From: Candidatus Zixiibacteriota bacterium
Lineage (GTDB): Bacteria > Zixibacteria > MSB-5A5 > GN15 > FEB-12
Reading direction: 5' to 3'
Length of the DNA stretch: 64,000 nucleotides
Assembly: GCA_040756055.1 (NCBI GenBank)
Contig: JBFLZR010000003.1
Location: 231,260 to 295,259 of the forward strand
In this document: positions 16,855 to 25,306 of the stretch, in pieces
How positions within the stretch are numbered: position 1 is the first letter of the stretch
Layout of the letters: the number at the start of each line of letters is the position of its first letter
The notes under the pieces: generated by a model
Seen by the model: the letters and a program-made list of their open reading frames with translations, nothing else
What the model was told of the DNA's origin: nothing
Databases searched by the model: none
Translations under genes and position numbers: made by a program

Positions 16855-17790
16855 ATGAAAAGAACAACCGTTGTTAAGTGGGGCAATCTTAAGGTCGGTC
16901 TGCTGCTGACATTTGTCATTGCCATCCTTTTTTACGCGTCTTTTTCCGGAGGGGGTACCTCTATATTTGATCCCAAGGGGAAGTTTGTGTGTTATTTCCG
17001 TAACGTAAACGGCTTGGTGAACGGTTCCCCGGTGTGGATGTCGGGGGTTGAGGTGGGAAATGTACGCTCGGTGAATTTTGTTAATATTGACTCTCTTCAT
17101 CAGGTTGAAGTGGTTTGTCGCGTGAAGAAATCGGTGTGGAATCGGTTAACGAAGGACGCCAGGGTGATGCTGGGTACGATTGGTTTTCTGGGAGACAAGT
17201 ATGTGGAAGTGCTGCCGGGAACAGTCGGCGGTCCGGCTATCGAGGAGATGGATGTTATAGAGACGGTAGACGCCGGCGATGCTACCGCGATGTTCAAGGC
17301 GGGTGAAGAGGCCATTAACGATGCCAAGCAGTTTGTGGTGGAGCTTGATACTCTTCTGGCGAGGATGAATCGCGGCGAGGGGACGCTGGGGAAGATGGCA
17401 ACTGATGATAGGATGTACAGCGAGATGACTCTGTTGTTGTCGCGTCTCACAGTTCTGGTTTCCGATCTTCAGAAAAACCAGGAGAGAATAGTCTCGTCGA
17501 TAGAGAAGACAGCCAACTCTGTTGGAAGTTTATCGGAGAAGGTGGACAACAACACGGGGACGCTGGGACGTCTGGCGAATGATCCGTCGCTTTATGACAA
17601 TCTGAGCGCATCGACCGCGAAGCTGGATACGATACTTCGGAAGATTAATGCCGCTGAGGGGAACCTCGGATTACTTGTCAATGATACCGCCATGTATTCT
17701 GAGATGACCAATCTTATGGCGAGGTTGAACAACCTGATCACGGACATACAGGCGAATCCGCGCAGGTATTTCAAGTTCAGCGTGTTTTAA
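16855..17790 (+). CDS. mlaD: MlaD/MCE domain protein
   Basis: 311 residues with one N-terminal membrane anchor (about 12-29) and an MCE domain (about 40-115; F-R-N-V-N-G-L-V-N-G-S-P-V and S-G-V-E-V-G-N-V). A long helical tail carries two copies of a G-T-L-G-K/R-M/L-A-x-D-D/P motif, as is common in MCE proteins. It is the periplasmic substrate-binding partner of MlaE/MlaF and would form a hexameric ring. AGGT lies eight bases before the ATG. It is probably cotranscribed with mlaF across an 83-base gap. Confidence 0.88.
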   Translation: MKRTTVVKWGNLKVGLLLTFVIAILFYASFSGGGTSIFDPKGKFVCYFRNVNGLVNGSPVWMSGVEVGNVRSVNFVNIDSLHQVEVVCRVKKSVWNRLTKDARVMLGTIGFLGDKYVEVLPGTVGGPAIEEMDVIETVDAGDATAMFKAGEEAINDAKQFVVELDTLLARMNRGEGTLGKMATDDRMYSEMTLLLSRLTVLVSDLQKNQERIVSSIEKTANSVGSLSEKVDNNTGTLGRLANDPSLYDNLSASTAKLDTILRKINAAEGNLGLLVNDTAMYSEMTNLMARLNNLITDIQANPRRYFKFSVF

Positions 17791-17804
17791 GGGAAGGTTC
17801 TTAC

Positions 17805-18527
17805 ATGCTTAGCCGATGGATGGTGCGGCGAGAAGCCAAGAAGCTGCGAAAGCGGGTCCTGCGTTACAATACGAAGGAGCATAAGCGCGAATCCTTGCTC
17901 CCGTTGTGCAGAGCATACGTCAGTCTGGTTAAGGAGGTGTACGGGGAGAAAACGGACCTCCTAAGATTTGTCTCACCGGGATCCATGTCGCACGCATCAC
18001 TAGACAAGGGCTTGAGGGAATTTCTGGCAACGATCGAAACGACGGGGTTACCATATGGTTATCGGGCGCCGAAGAGCACACAGACTGTCTCGGTTATAGT
18101 GTCGCTGATTACAGGTGCACTGATACCGATAGTCATTCTCGCAGTTACCAAGCAATCTGACGAAGAAGCGAAAAACAAGTCCTTACGGGCGGCTGCGGAG
18201 GTAACGCGAGTGTCGTTCTATGCGTGTTTGGAGGAGTACGACACGCAACGGAAGCGAGACTTCGATTCACTTTATAGCAGCTTAGTTGTGAAATGGGGTG
18301 GGAAATCGGGAATAATAGTTACACCTATAAGTAGTTTCCTCAGCGAGCACAGAATGAGAAGAGACAACATTATTGACTCCTTTCTTACGGCCTATACTGG
18401 ACAAGGTGGAGATTCGAGTACGTTGGAGTACAAGAGGACCTTGCCTGTGAATGCATATCACAGTCTCACTAAGAACCTTCCTGGCTGTGATGGGGCGCTA
18501 CGCAATCTAGGATTAGATACTCTTTGA
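17805..18527 (+). CDS. Hypothetical protein with one central membrane helix
   Basis: 240-residue protein that I do not recognise. The first ~30 residues are very basic (R-R-E-A-K-K-L-R-K-R), a single hydrophobic helix spans about 94-115, and the remaining ~120 residues are polar and mainly helical with no known motif. It could be a membrane-anchored effector or sensor. It starts 14 bases after mlaD but has no Mla-family features. Together with the next gene it forms an orphan islet between the mla operon and the helicase cluster. Confidence 0.55.
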   Translation: MLSRWMVRREAKKLRKRVLRYNTKEHKRESLLPLCRAYVSLVKEVYGEKTDLLRFVSPGSMSHASLDKGLREFLATIETTGLPYGYRAPKSTQTVSVIVSLITGALIPIVILAVTKQSDEEAKNKSLRAAAEVTRVSFYACLEEYDTQRKRDFDSLYSSLVVKWGGKSGIIVTPISSFLSEHRMRRDNIIDSFLTAYTGQGGDSSTLEYKRTLPVNAYHSLTKNLPGCDGALRNLGLDTL

Positions 18528-18696
18528 CCTAGACTCAACTCGCACGCTAATTTCTGGCTGTTTCGAAGCTACCATTAACCGGGCTCTCTTAGCCCTGTTG
18601 GTCCCCCATTGGAATTGTAAGCGAGTTTTTTCTCTTGACACAGGTCCCGAATCTGTCGCAATTTATTCTCAACACAGTCAAAAGAAGGAGGGTCTT

Positions 18697-19335
18697 ATGA
18701 TTAGCATTGGTGTAAAGGGTCTGGCACTGTACATGACGGCAGGAGAGGCGCGTAAACGCCGAATACTCCACGACTACAAATATCCACATCCGGCAGGACA
18801 TGCCCAGGCGACTTACTACACTGAAGCACGTTCTGCTATAAAGAGATATCATGAGAGCGACGAAGATGTCACGGTGCTCATGGCCTCCTATGCGGCCCTG
18901 AAGATGAAGGCTAAGATTTCGAGGGGGCGTCGCAGCACTAAACTCGAACACAATGCTGCGGCAGTGATCGCTTACGTTCCATTTTCCCGTAACTACAAGG
19001 GACTTCGGTTACAAAAGCGACCCCAGTTGTCTCTCACCCACGGCAACATTAAGATAACAATGCAGCCGGACATTTACGCGATTTGGAGGAAGCGACCTCT
19101 AATCCTCAAGTTCGACTTTTCGGATAGGCAGCCCGAACCAAGGCTCGTCAAGGTGATCACTCAGGCTTATTTGCTGGCGGCCCGGCAAAGCGGAATATCC
19201 ATCAAGCCACGAGACGTGGCATACTGCGAAATAAGGAGAGGTCGTATCCATAACGGCAGTCGAATTGGCAGCACTGTTACGCGCGACATCGAAGCAGCAT
19301 GTGACAATATCGATGCAATCTGGGATAGACTATAG
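18697..19335 (+). CDS. Hypothetical protein, possible PD-(D/E)XK/RecB-like fold
   Basis: 212 residues. The start is fixed by AAGGAGG five bases upstream of the ATG, which trims a longer GTG-initiated frame. No family is recognised with certainty. The stretch from 120 to 180 resembles the core of RecB/Cas4-type nucleases: P-D-I-Y (124-127), then a hydrophobic strand L-I-L-K-F-D-F (135-141), then Q-A-Y-L-L-A (156-161). The expected D/E-x-K is here K-F-D, so a swapped or lost active site is possible. The gene lies alone between the membrane-anchored orphan and the convergent helicase gene. Confidence 0.55.
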   Translation: MISIGVKGLALYMTAGEARKRRILHDYKYPHPAGHAQATYYTEARSAIKRYHESDEDVTVLMASYAALKMKAKISRGRRSTKLEHNAAAVIAYVPFSRNYKGLRLQKRPQLSLTHGNIKITMQPDIYAIWRKRPLILKFDFSDRQPEPRLVKVITQAYLLAARQSGISIKPRDVAYCEIRRGRIHNGSRIGSTVTRDIEAACDNIDAIWDRL

Positions 19336-19372
19336 TCGACCGCTAATTTCAATCAGAGAAAGGTATATCAGT

Positions 19373-21649
19373 CTATGCCGGGATGTGGGCGAGCATGTAG
19401 TCCAGGAGCTTGAGCACGCCGTCCTTGCCGCTCTCGCCGACTTCCATCGGAGGACCCACGCAGGTCGGGCAACCATCAGAGCAGGCGCACTTTCTGATGT
19501 GGTCGCGACAGGACTCGAAAAGTCTCTCATGTTCCACGAATAACTTTTGTGCCAATCCAACCCCTCCGGGGATATTTTCATAGACATAAACAGTGGGCCT
19601 TTCCGTAAAGGGGGCGCGCACCTGTGAGATTGAGCGGAGGTCACGCGGGTCGCACATCACCCACAGAGGAGCGATCTTGCCAAGAATGTTCGCCAATCCT
19701 CTCAGGGAGCCGCCAAATTGAGACCCGTCGAGGCCCACCCGGAAGGGAATATCGCCCGGGAAGGAATACCAGAAGGAGGTGGTGTGCATCTCAAGCTCAG
19801 GAAGATTGAGCTCGCCGGAACCTATATTTTCGTGCGTCTGGAATTTGATTTTCTTGAACAGGACGGTGACGTTGGTGACGGTAACCTCGCCATGGCTCAT
19901 GACAGCATCACCGAAGTTCTCGTCGTCGATCGTGGACAGCACTTTGAGGTCAGTCTTGGTCTCGGCGTCGGTATAGTAGTCAACATCCACTTCTTTCACA
20001 TAAGCTTTTTTACCTTCCCAGTCGAGCTTTGTGACCTGATACTGGTTGGCGGAGTGGAGATAGATAGCCTCGGGGTGGAGGAAAATTGGAGCCGAGAAAT
20101 AGTCCACTTCGCCGATTACCTCGGAGTTGTTGCTTTCATTGAGAATGACGAAATTATCCGGCGAGGCGGACCGGAGCGATATTTGCTGTGCCGGATAGAT
20201 TTCCGATGACCAGTGATAACGGTTGCCGGCTTTGCGAAGGATATTCGATTCGGTCAGATAGTCCAGGATTTGATTGGTACCATCCTGCTGAAGGCCGTCA
20301 TTCTCGTCAAAGGGCAGTTCGAAAGCGGCACATTTGATGTGATTGGTCCGGATTATCAGGTTATCGGGATCGATGATGCCGGATTCAGGGGTTCGTTCGA
20401 AAACATACTTCGGTTCAGCGCACAGGAACTGGTTGATGGCTGTCGAGTTGGCTACCATTACGGTCACTGCGGTGGTACTTCGCCGTCCGGCTCTCCCTGC
20501 CTGCTGCCAGAGCGACGCAATAGAGCCGGGGTAACCGACGATAATGGATACATCGAGACTCCCGATATCAACCCCGAGTTCGAGGGCGTTGGTTGACACG
20601 ACTCCGGTGATTGAACCGTTTCGCAATCCCGCCTCGATACGTCGTCTCTCATTGGGAAGGTAGCCTCCGCGATAGCCGGCTACATTTATGCCGCGCCCGA
20701 AGCTGCCTTTCAATTCTCTCTGGAGGTAGGTTAAGAGAACCTCGACATAAAGGCGGAAGTGAGCGAAGACAATGGTCTGGATTTTTTGCTTCAGAAACAG
20801 GGAGGCCAGGCGCGCGGCTTCGTTCACGGATGACTTGCGGATTCCGAGTTGTTTGTTCACCACCGGAGGGTTGTAAATAAGGAAATGGCGCTCGCCCGAC
20901 GGCGCTCCATTGTTGTCGATGAGGGTGACTTTTCGCCCGATGATCCTTTCGGTCAGGTCGTCGGGGTTGGCGATTGTCGCCGAGCAGCATATGAAGGTCG
21001 GATTGGAGCCATAGAACCGGCATATCCGTTTGAGCCGTTTGATGACATTTGCCAGGTGAGAGCCAAAGACGCCTCGATAGTGATGTACCTCGTCTATAAC
21101 GACATATTTGAGATTTTCGAATAGTTTAATCCATTTGGTATGGTGCGGCAGGATGCCGGCGTGAAGCATGTCCGGGTTGGTGACCACGATATGTCCGGCC
21201 GAGCGAATGAGCCTGCGAGCTGTCTGAGGTGTGTCACCATCGAAAGTATAAGTCTTGATATCGACCTCTGTTTTTTGGATCAGGTCATATAGTTCGGCAA
21301 GCTGGTCCTGCGAGAGCGCCTTGGTGGGAAACAGGTACAGAGCCCGCGAGTTTGGGTCTTTCATGATGCGATCCAGAACGGGAATGTTATAGCACAGGGT
21401 CTTTCCCGAGGCGGTCGGGGTTACCACGACAACATCGTTATCCTTTCGGACAGCTTCGATGGCTTCAGCCTGATGCGTGTAGAGGCGCTCGATACCGCGC
21501 TGTTTCAGGGTAGTGACCAACCGTTGGTCAAGGCCCGGGGGGTAGTCGGCATATTTCGCGGGGCGCGGGGGATAGGTTTTCCAGTGGGAAATATTCCCCT
21601 TGAGTTCATGGTCGCTTTTGAGGAGGTCGATTATCTGGTCAAGGTTCAT
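19373..21649 (-). CDS. mrfA: MrfA/YprA-type DEAD/DEAH helicase with DUF1998
   Basis: 758-residue superfamily 2 helicase. Walker A is in T-A-S-G-K-T-L (about 81-87), the DEVH box is V-I-D-E-V-H-H, and motif VI is Q-Q-A-G-R-A-G-R. The C-terminal DUF1998 zinc-binding region has the cluster C-A-C-S-D-G-C-P-T-C. This layout matches YprA/MrfA, which in Bacillus subtilis works in mitomycin-type DNA damage repair with the exonuclease MrfB. No mrfB-like gene is adjacent. The gene is the last of a minus-strand cluster, 17 bases after the archaemetzincin-like gene. Confidence 0.88.
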   Translation of the reverse strand: MNLDQIIDLLKSDHELKGNISHWKTYPPRPAKYADYPPGLDQRLVTTLKQRGIERLYTHQAEAIEAVRKDNDVVVVTPTASGKTLCYNIPVLDRIMKDPNSRALYLFPTKALSQDQLAELYDLIQKTEVDIKTYTFDGDTPQTARRLIRSAGHIVVTNPDMLHAGILPHHTKWIKLFENLKYVVIDEVHHYRGVFGSHLANVIKRLKRICRFYGSNPTFICCSATIANPDDLTERIIGRKVTLIDNNGAPSGERHFLIYNPPVVNKQLGIRKSSVNEAARLASLFLKQKIQTIVFAHFRLYVEVLLTYLQRELKGSFGRGINVAGYRGGYLPNERRRIEAGLRNGSITGVVSTNALELGVDIGSLDVSIIVGYPGSIASLWQQAGRAGRRSTTAVTVMVANSTAINQFLCAEPKYVFERTPESGIIDPDNLIIRTNHIKCAAFELPFDENDGLQQDGTNQILDYLTESNILRKAGNRYHWSSEIYPAQQISLRSASPDNFVILNESNNSEVIGEVDYFSAPIFLHPEAIYLHSANQYQVTKLDWEGKKAYVKEVDVDYYTDAETKTDLKVLSTIDDENFGDAVMSHGEVTVTNVTVLFKKIKFQTHENIGSGELNLPELEMHTTSFWYSFPGDIPFRVGLDGSQFGGSLRGLANILGKIAPLWVMCDPRDLRSISQVRAPFTERPTVYVYENIPGGVGLAQKLFVEHERLFESCRDHIRKCACSDGCPTCVGPPMEVGESGKDGVLKLLDYMLAHIPA

Positions 21650-21666
21650 AGCGATACGTTAGAATT

Positions 21667-22218
21667 TTATACCATGCCGGTCAATTGCCTTTTACAAATA
21701 TCACAGAATCTTTCGGTCTTGTTGTCAATGTCGAGCATCATCTGGCTGTAATAGTTCACGCACTTGGGGTTGCGGCAATCGGAGATTTCGAAAAGATGGG
21801 CGATCTGGTGTACCGCCTCTTTGTAAAGCCGAGGGTATATCTTCGAATCGTCTTCGGGCAGACCATAGAACTCCTGGCGGATTTCGTAGAGTGAGACAAT
21901 TCCGGTGCCCGAAAGGATATCGGCATGCCCGAGAACATTGTTTTCGTCGGGTAGATACAGGTCTTCTTCGCACACGGCGAAGACTTTTTCGCGGCTGTTG
22001 GCTTTGAGGCGCTCGAGCTTGGAGAGTATAACCTGGCAGTAGTATTGGTTTCTGATGACATTGTGAGCCTCTACCGGCGTCTTCATGCCCTTGAGGATGT
22101 CCACCGACCTGTTAAAGATCGGTCCGAGGTCGGCGGCCAGCCTGTTGACCATCATGAAATCTACTTCGCCGAGGGGGACCACGACTATTTTCGATTTTAA
22201 CAGCGCCATCTTATCCAC
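21667..22218 (-). CDS. Archaemetzincin-like protein with degenerate active site
   Basis: 183 residues matching the archaemetzincin family in length and in its C-terminal half. The family motif H-E-x-x-H-x-x-G-x-x-H-C reads H137-Q-I-A-H-L-F-E-I-S-D-C148: the catalytic glutamate is Gln138, the glycine is Glu144 and the third zinc ligand is Asp147. The cysteines of the second zinc site (C148, C153, C172, C175) are kept. I infer a non-proteolytic pseudoenzyme that keeps its structural zinc. Start is taken as GTG; an ATG three codons later is an alternative. It lies 6 bases after the zinc-ribbon gene and 17 before the helicase gene. Confidence 0.8.
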   Translation of the reverse strand: MDKMALLKSKIVVVPLGEVDFMMVNRLAADLGPIFNRSVDILKGMKTPVEAHNVIRNQYYCQVILSKLERLKANSREKVFAVCEEDLYLPDENNVLGHADILSGTGIVSLYEIRQEFYGLPEDDSKIYPRLYKEAVHQIAHLFEISDCRNPKCVNYYSQMMLDIDNKTERFCDICKRQLTGMV

Positions 22219-22224
22219 TTGAGT

Positions 22225-22410
22225 CTACCCGCCTGCCACGAAGAATTTATCAGTGGTGCCGTCGGGGGAGACCTTTACTTCCGCCTTTTGCGAACATCGG
22301 GGACACCAGCCGACAAAGGCCGTGCCTTTCCGATTCAGATATATGCGGGAGTAAACGTTACAGCATCTGAAATGCATCCCGATAAACGGCCTTTGTTTTT
22401 TTTCTGTCAT
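22225..22410 (-). CDS. Small zinc-ribbon protein
   Basis: 61-residue protein with a treble-cysteine pattern, C16-C17 and C36-P-R-C39, suggesting one zinc ribbon. A real gene is supported by tight packing (6 bases before the next gene), an ATG start and a promoter-like element directly upstream (22416-22443). It may bind nucleic acid or another protein. No function is known to me. Confidence 0.6.
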   Translation of the reverse strand: MTEKKQRPFIGMHFRCCNVYSRIYLNRKGTAFVGWCPRCSQKAEVKVSPDGTTDKFFVAGG

Positions 22411-22415
22411 AATTT

Positions 22416-22443
22416 AAAATAAGCAATTTTCCTATTGAGACAA
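22416..22443 (-). promoter_or_regulatory. Promoter directly upstream of zinc-ribbon gene
   Basis: On the minus strand TTGTCT is followed after 16 bases by TATTTT. Five bases separate the -10 from the ATG and no Shine-Dalgarno sequence is present, so the transcript may be leaderless. It would let the zinc ribbon, archaemetzincin-like and helicase genes be expressed apart from deoB-deoC. Confidence 0.45.
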
Positions 22444-22464
22444 CACTAATTGCTCGTCAATGGT

Positions 22465-23139
22465 TCATTGACCGGACCTTTTGAGTTCGCGCATAATAGT
22501 CACGGAGGCGGAACTTCCCAGCCGCACGGCGCCCGCCACAAGCATTTCACGACAATCGGCCAGGGTGCGAATGCCCCCTGATGCTTTGACTTCAATTTGT
22601 TCGTTTGCCGTTGCGACAAGGTTTCGCACCTGCTGTGGGGTTGCTCCGCCGAAGAACCCGGTCGACGTTTTCACGAACTGGGCTCCGCCGTTAATGCACG
22701 CCTTCACGGCATCGGCCTGCTGCTGTTCAGTCAGCAAACCGGCCTCTATTATCACTTTGAGCAGTATATTATACGGCAGATTCTTCCGCATTTCATCAAC
22801 CTCACGTTCAACTTCGACGAATTGATTGTCAACCAGCCGGCCGATTGCGGCCACCATGTCAATCTCGTGAGCGCCGTCGGAAACGGCCTTGATGGCCTCA
22901 GTTACTTTGACGTCGGAACGGTTGGCGCCCAGAGGGAATCCTGCCACGGAGACAATTTTGACGTCAGAACCGGATAGCTCCGACTTCGCGGCAGCAACCC
23001 ACACCGGATTTACGGCTACGGCGTAGAGTTGATGTTCGCTCGCGTCAGCGCACAAGATGGAGATATCACGACGGGTGGTCTCGGGTTTCAGGGCAGCATG
23101 ATCAAATCGTTTATTCAGGTCAATCAGAATGTTGTCCAT
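22465..23139 (-). CDS. deoC: Deoxyribose-phosphate aldolase
   Basis: 224-residue class I aldolase that splits 2-deoxyribose 5-phosphate into glyceraldehyde 3-phosphate and acetaldehyde in deoxynucleoside salvage. The Schiff-base lysine motif V-K-T-S-T-G-F is intact, and the second active-site lysine is in E-V-K-A-S-G-G-I-R. The length matches the short bacterial form. It follows deoB after 4 bases on the minus strand, so the two consecutive catabolic steps are encoded together. Confidence 0.95.
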   Translation of the reverse strand: MDNILIDLNKRFDHAALKPETTRRDISILCADASEHQLYAVAVNPVWVAAAKSELSGSDVKIVSVAGFPLGANRSDVKVTEAIKAVSDGAHEIDMVAAIGRLVDNQFVEVEREVDEMRKNLPYNILLKVIIEAGLLTEQQQADAVKACINGGAQFVKTSTGFFGGATPQQVRNLVATANEQIEVKASGGIRTLADCREMLVAGAVRLGSSASVTIMRELKRSGQ

Positions 23140-23143
23140 TGAA

Positions 23144-24325
23144 TCAGCTCACAATCGAACTCAGGAAAGATTTACCCGTCAGACTGTGTTTGATCCGGAA
23201 ATTTTCCGCGATGGTGGCGGCGATATCCGCGAAAGTTTCGCGTGTTCCGAGGTACACAGCGGACCTCAATTTGTGCGAGTAGACCAAAAGCGGAACATAC
23301 TCGCGGGTGTGGTCAGTCGAAGTTTTCAAGGTCGGGTCGCAGCCGTGATCGGCAGTGATAAACAGCAAGTCATCGCCGCGCAAATCACCAAGGAGGGTCT
23401 GAAGGTGAAAGTCGAATTCGACCAATCCGCGCGCGAATCCCTTTTCATCGTTGCGATGTCCCCAGAGCATATCGAAGTCCACGCAATTCGCGACAATCAT
23501 GTGGTGCTGATGGTCGGTGCGTACGCTGTCAATAACGGAGTTCATGACTTCGGCGTTATTGGCGGCCTTGATTCTATTGCTAAAGCCTCGTTCGCCGTAG
23601 AGGTCGTACACCTTTCCGATGGCGAGAGTTTCTTTCCCGTTGGCGAGCATAAGGTCAAGAATAGTATTCTTGGGCGGCTTAAGGGAAAAATCTCTTCGGC
23701 CGGCGGTTCGGACAAAGTTGCCCTGGGAGCCAACGAAGGGTCTGGCGATTACCCTGGCGACAGCGTATTGTCCGACGAGCAATTGGCGCGCTATTCCACA
23801 TATGTCGTAGAGTTTTTCCGGACTGTAAACGTCTTCGTGAGCGGCCAGTTGAAAAACGGAATCAGCTGAAGTATAGAGGATAACCTCTCCGGTTTCCATG
23901 TGATGGGGGCCGAGTTTCTGGATGATTTCGGTGCCGCTGGCCGGGAAATTGCCGATTGTCTTTATTGACGCGCGGTGTTCAAATTCACGGACCAACTCAT
24001 GCGGGAAGCCGTTGGGGAAGGTCGGAAAAGGTTCTTCAAGTGTGAGGCCGGCGATTTCCCAGTGTCCTGTGGTTGAGTCTTTGCCGGGCGATTTTTCCGC
24101 CATTTTGCCGCAGCACCATTGGGGCGCACGGCTGGGGGGGACACCCTGAATTTCCACGATGTTACCCAGTCCAAGTTTTTCCATGGCGGGGAGATGAAGT
24201 CCGCCGGCTGCCCGGGCCACATGGGGGAGAGTAGCCGCCCCGGCATCACCGTACATTTCGGCATCGGGAAGAGCTCCCACACCGCAGGCGTCGATTACAA
24301 TGACTATCACACGGCCGAAGTACAT
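23144..24325 (-). CDS. deoB: Phosphopentomutase
   Basis: 393-residue metalloenzyme of the alkaline phosphatase superfamily that interconverts (deoxy)ribose 1- and 5-phosphates. The metal-binding start is V-I-D-A-C-G-V-G-A, the phosphorylated threonine lies in K-D-S-T-T-G-H-W-E, and the late metal ligands are in T-A-D-H-G-C-D-P-T and D-H-T-R-E. Length is typical. It is the first gene of the minus-strand deoB-deoC pair and supplies the DeoC substrate. Confidence 0.95.
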   Translation of the reverse strand: MYFGRVIVIVIDACGVGALPDAEMYGDAGAATLPHVARAAGGLHLPAMEKLGLGNIVEIQGVPPSRAPQWCCGKMAEKSPGKDSTTGHWEIAGLTLEEPFPTFPNGFPHELVREFEHRASIKTIGNFPASGTEIIQKLGPHHMETGEVILYTSADSVFQLAAHEDVYSPEKLYDICGIARQLLVGQYAVARVIARPFVGSQGNFVRTAGRRDFSLKPPKNTILDLMLANGKETLAIGKVYDLYGERGFSNRIKAANNAEVMNSVIDSVRTDHQHHMIVANCVDFDMLWGHRNDEKGFARGLVEFDFHLQTLLGDLRGDDLLFITADHGCDPTLKTSTDHTREYVPLLVYSHKLRSAVYLGTRETFADIAATIAENFRIKHSLTGKSFLSSIVS

Positions 24326-24391
24326 GCCTGAAATTTAGGTATCCGATTGTCGAAAGTAAACAGCCTGATTGTCACATTTCTGTCGGGGGTA

Positions 24392-24420
24392 TAAAAGAAC
24401 CGGCGGTGATTCCGCCGGTT
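24392..24420 (-). terminator. Terminator between lipoprotein gene and deoB
   Basis: A perfect 9-bp stem (AACCGGCGG with CCGCCGGTT) has a 5-base loop. Read on the minus strand it is followed by C and then TTTT. It would end the sigma/anti-sigma/lipoprotein transcript. Confidence 0.7.
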
Positions 24421-24442
24421 TTGCAGTCTTTATTGGCAGAGA

Positions 24443-25285
24443 TTATTCGCTGATGCCTATTTTTTTGAGGGCGTAAACGGCTTCATTTTCGACATCGACC
24501 TTGAAATTGACCATCTTACCGTCTTTCAACCTGGAGCGGTCACCATCGACTTTCCACGTCTCTTTCTGTAAGACCACAAGGCCTTCTTTGTAAGCGAAGT
24601 ACATATGCCCTTTGGATTTTATCTTATCCAGCCCGCTGCGCATTGTGGAGTCTTTGGCGGCGGGCTCGACCGGAATAACGAGGTTGCCTTCGTATTCGAT
24701 AAGAGCGCAATCGTAGCCGCTTTCTCTTACGAGCGATTTGATGAGGAAGGTAGTCGAGGCTTCCATGCTTTCATTGGGGAGTACCACTTTAGTCGTCTGA
24801 GTCCAGTTATAACCGACCGGTTTTTCGCCCGAAGGGAACACCGGAAGACCCTGTTCGTAGTAGTTTTTGATATACTTTATTCTGGACTGTTCTTTGAGGT
24901 CGACAAACTCCACTTCGACAATCTTGCCGTTGGGTAGAACCGTCATGAAGGTGGTTCTCTCTGTCTGGTACGGTTCCATTTTCGTGGAATCTTCCTTACT
25001 TGGTCTCATAAAGTGCCAGATAGCGTGTTCGGAAACCTGAGCGGCGGTATCATCGACGAACTTCACGAATTCCTGTTCAATGTCCACTTTATATTCTTCG
25101 GCGTGTTCATAGATGATCGAGTCGGCTTCCAATACTTTTTCTCTCACTTTGGAGGTCTGTTCGTACTGAAGCTTCATGCCCGGTTCGAATTTAAACCGAA
25201 GGCTGATTCTCTTCTCTCCTTGAGAACAACTGCCTATCAGGAGGGCAGCAGCGGACATAAGTAAAATGGCGGTTATCTTCTTCAA
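24443..25285 (-). CDS. Putative lipoprotein, third gene of ECF sigma operon
   Basis: 280 residues with a lipoprotein signal peptide (lipobox L-I-G-S-C, Cys20). The mature part is a beta-rich domain of unknown family, with several Y-x-x-E and W-T-Q-T-T-K-V strands. No enzyme motif is visible. Start is TTG with GGGAG upstream. It lies 21 bases after the anti-sigma gene, so it is probably part of, or a target of, that envelope-stress regulon. It may sense or buffer envelope ligands, but that is speculation. Confidence 0.65.
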   Translation of the reverse strand: MKKITAILLMSAAALLIGSCSQGEKRISLRFKFEPGMKLQYEQTSKVREKVLEADSIIYEHAEEYKVDIEQEFVKFVDDTAAQVSEHAIWHFMRPSKEDSTKMEPYQTERTTFMTVLPNGKIVEVEFVDLKEQSRIKYIKNYYEQGLPVFPSGEKPVGYNWTQTTKVVLPNESMEASTTFLIKSLVRESGYDCALIEYEGNLVIPVEPAAKDSTMRSGLDKIKSKGHMYFAYKEGLVVLQKETWKVDGDRSRLKDGKMVNFKVDVENEAVYALKKIGISE

Positions 25286-25306
25286 AATTTTGCTCCCTGC
25301 TTCATG

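Noticed and set aside
17805-19335. Orphan islet considered as an integrated element
   Set aside because: No integrase, terminal repeats or tRNA border are visible, so it is reported only as an orphan gene pair.
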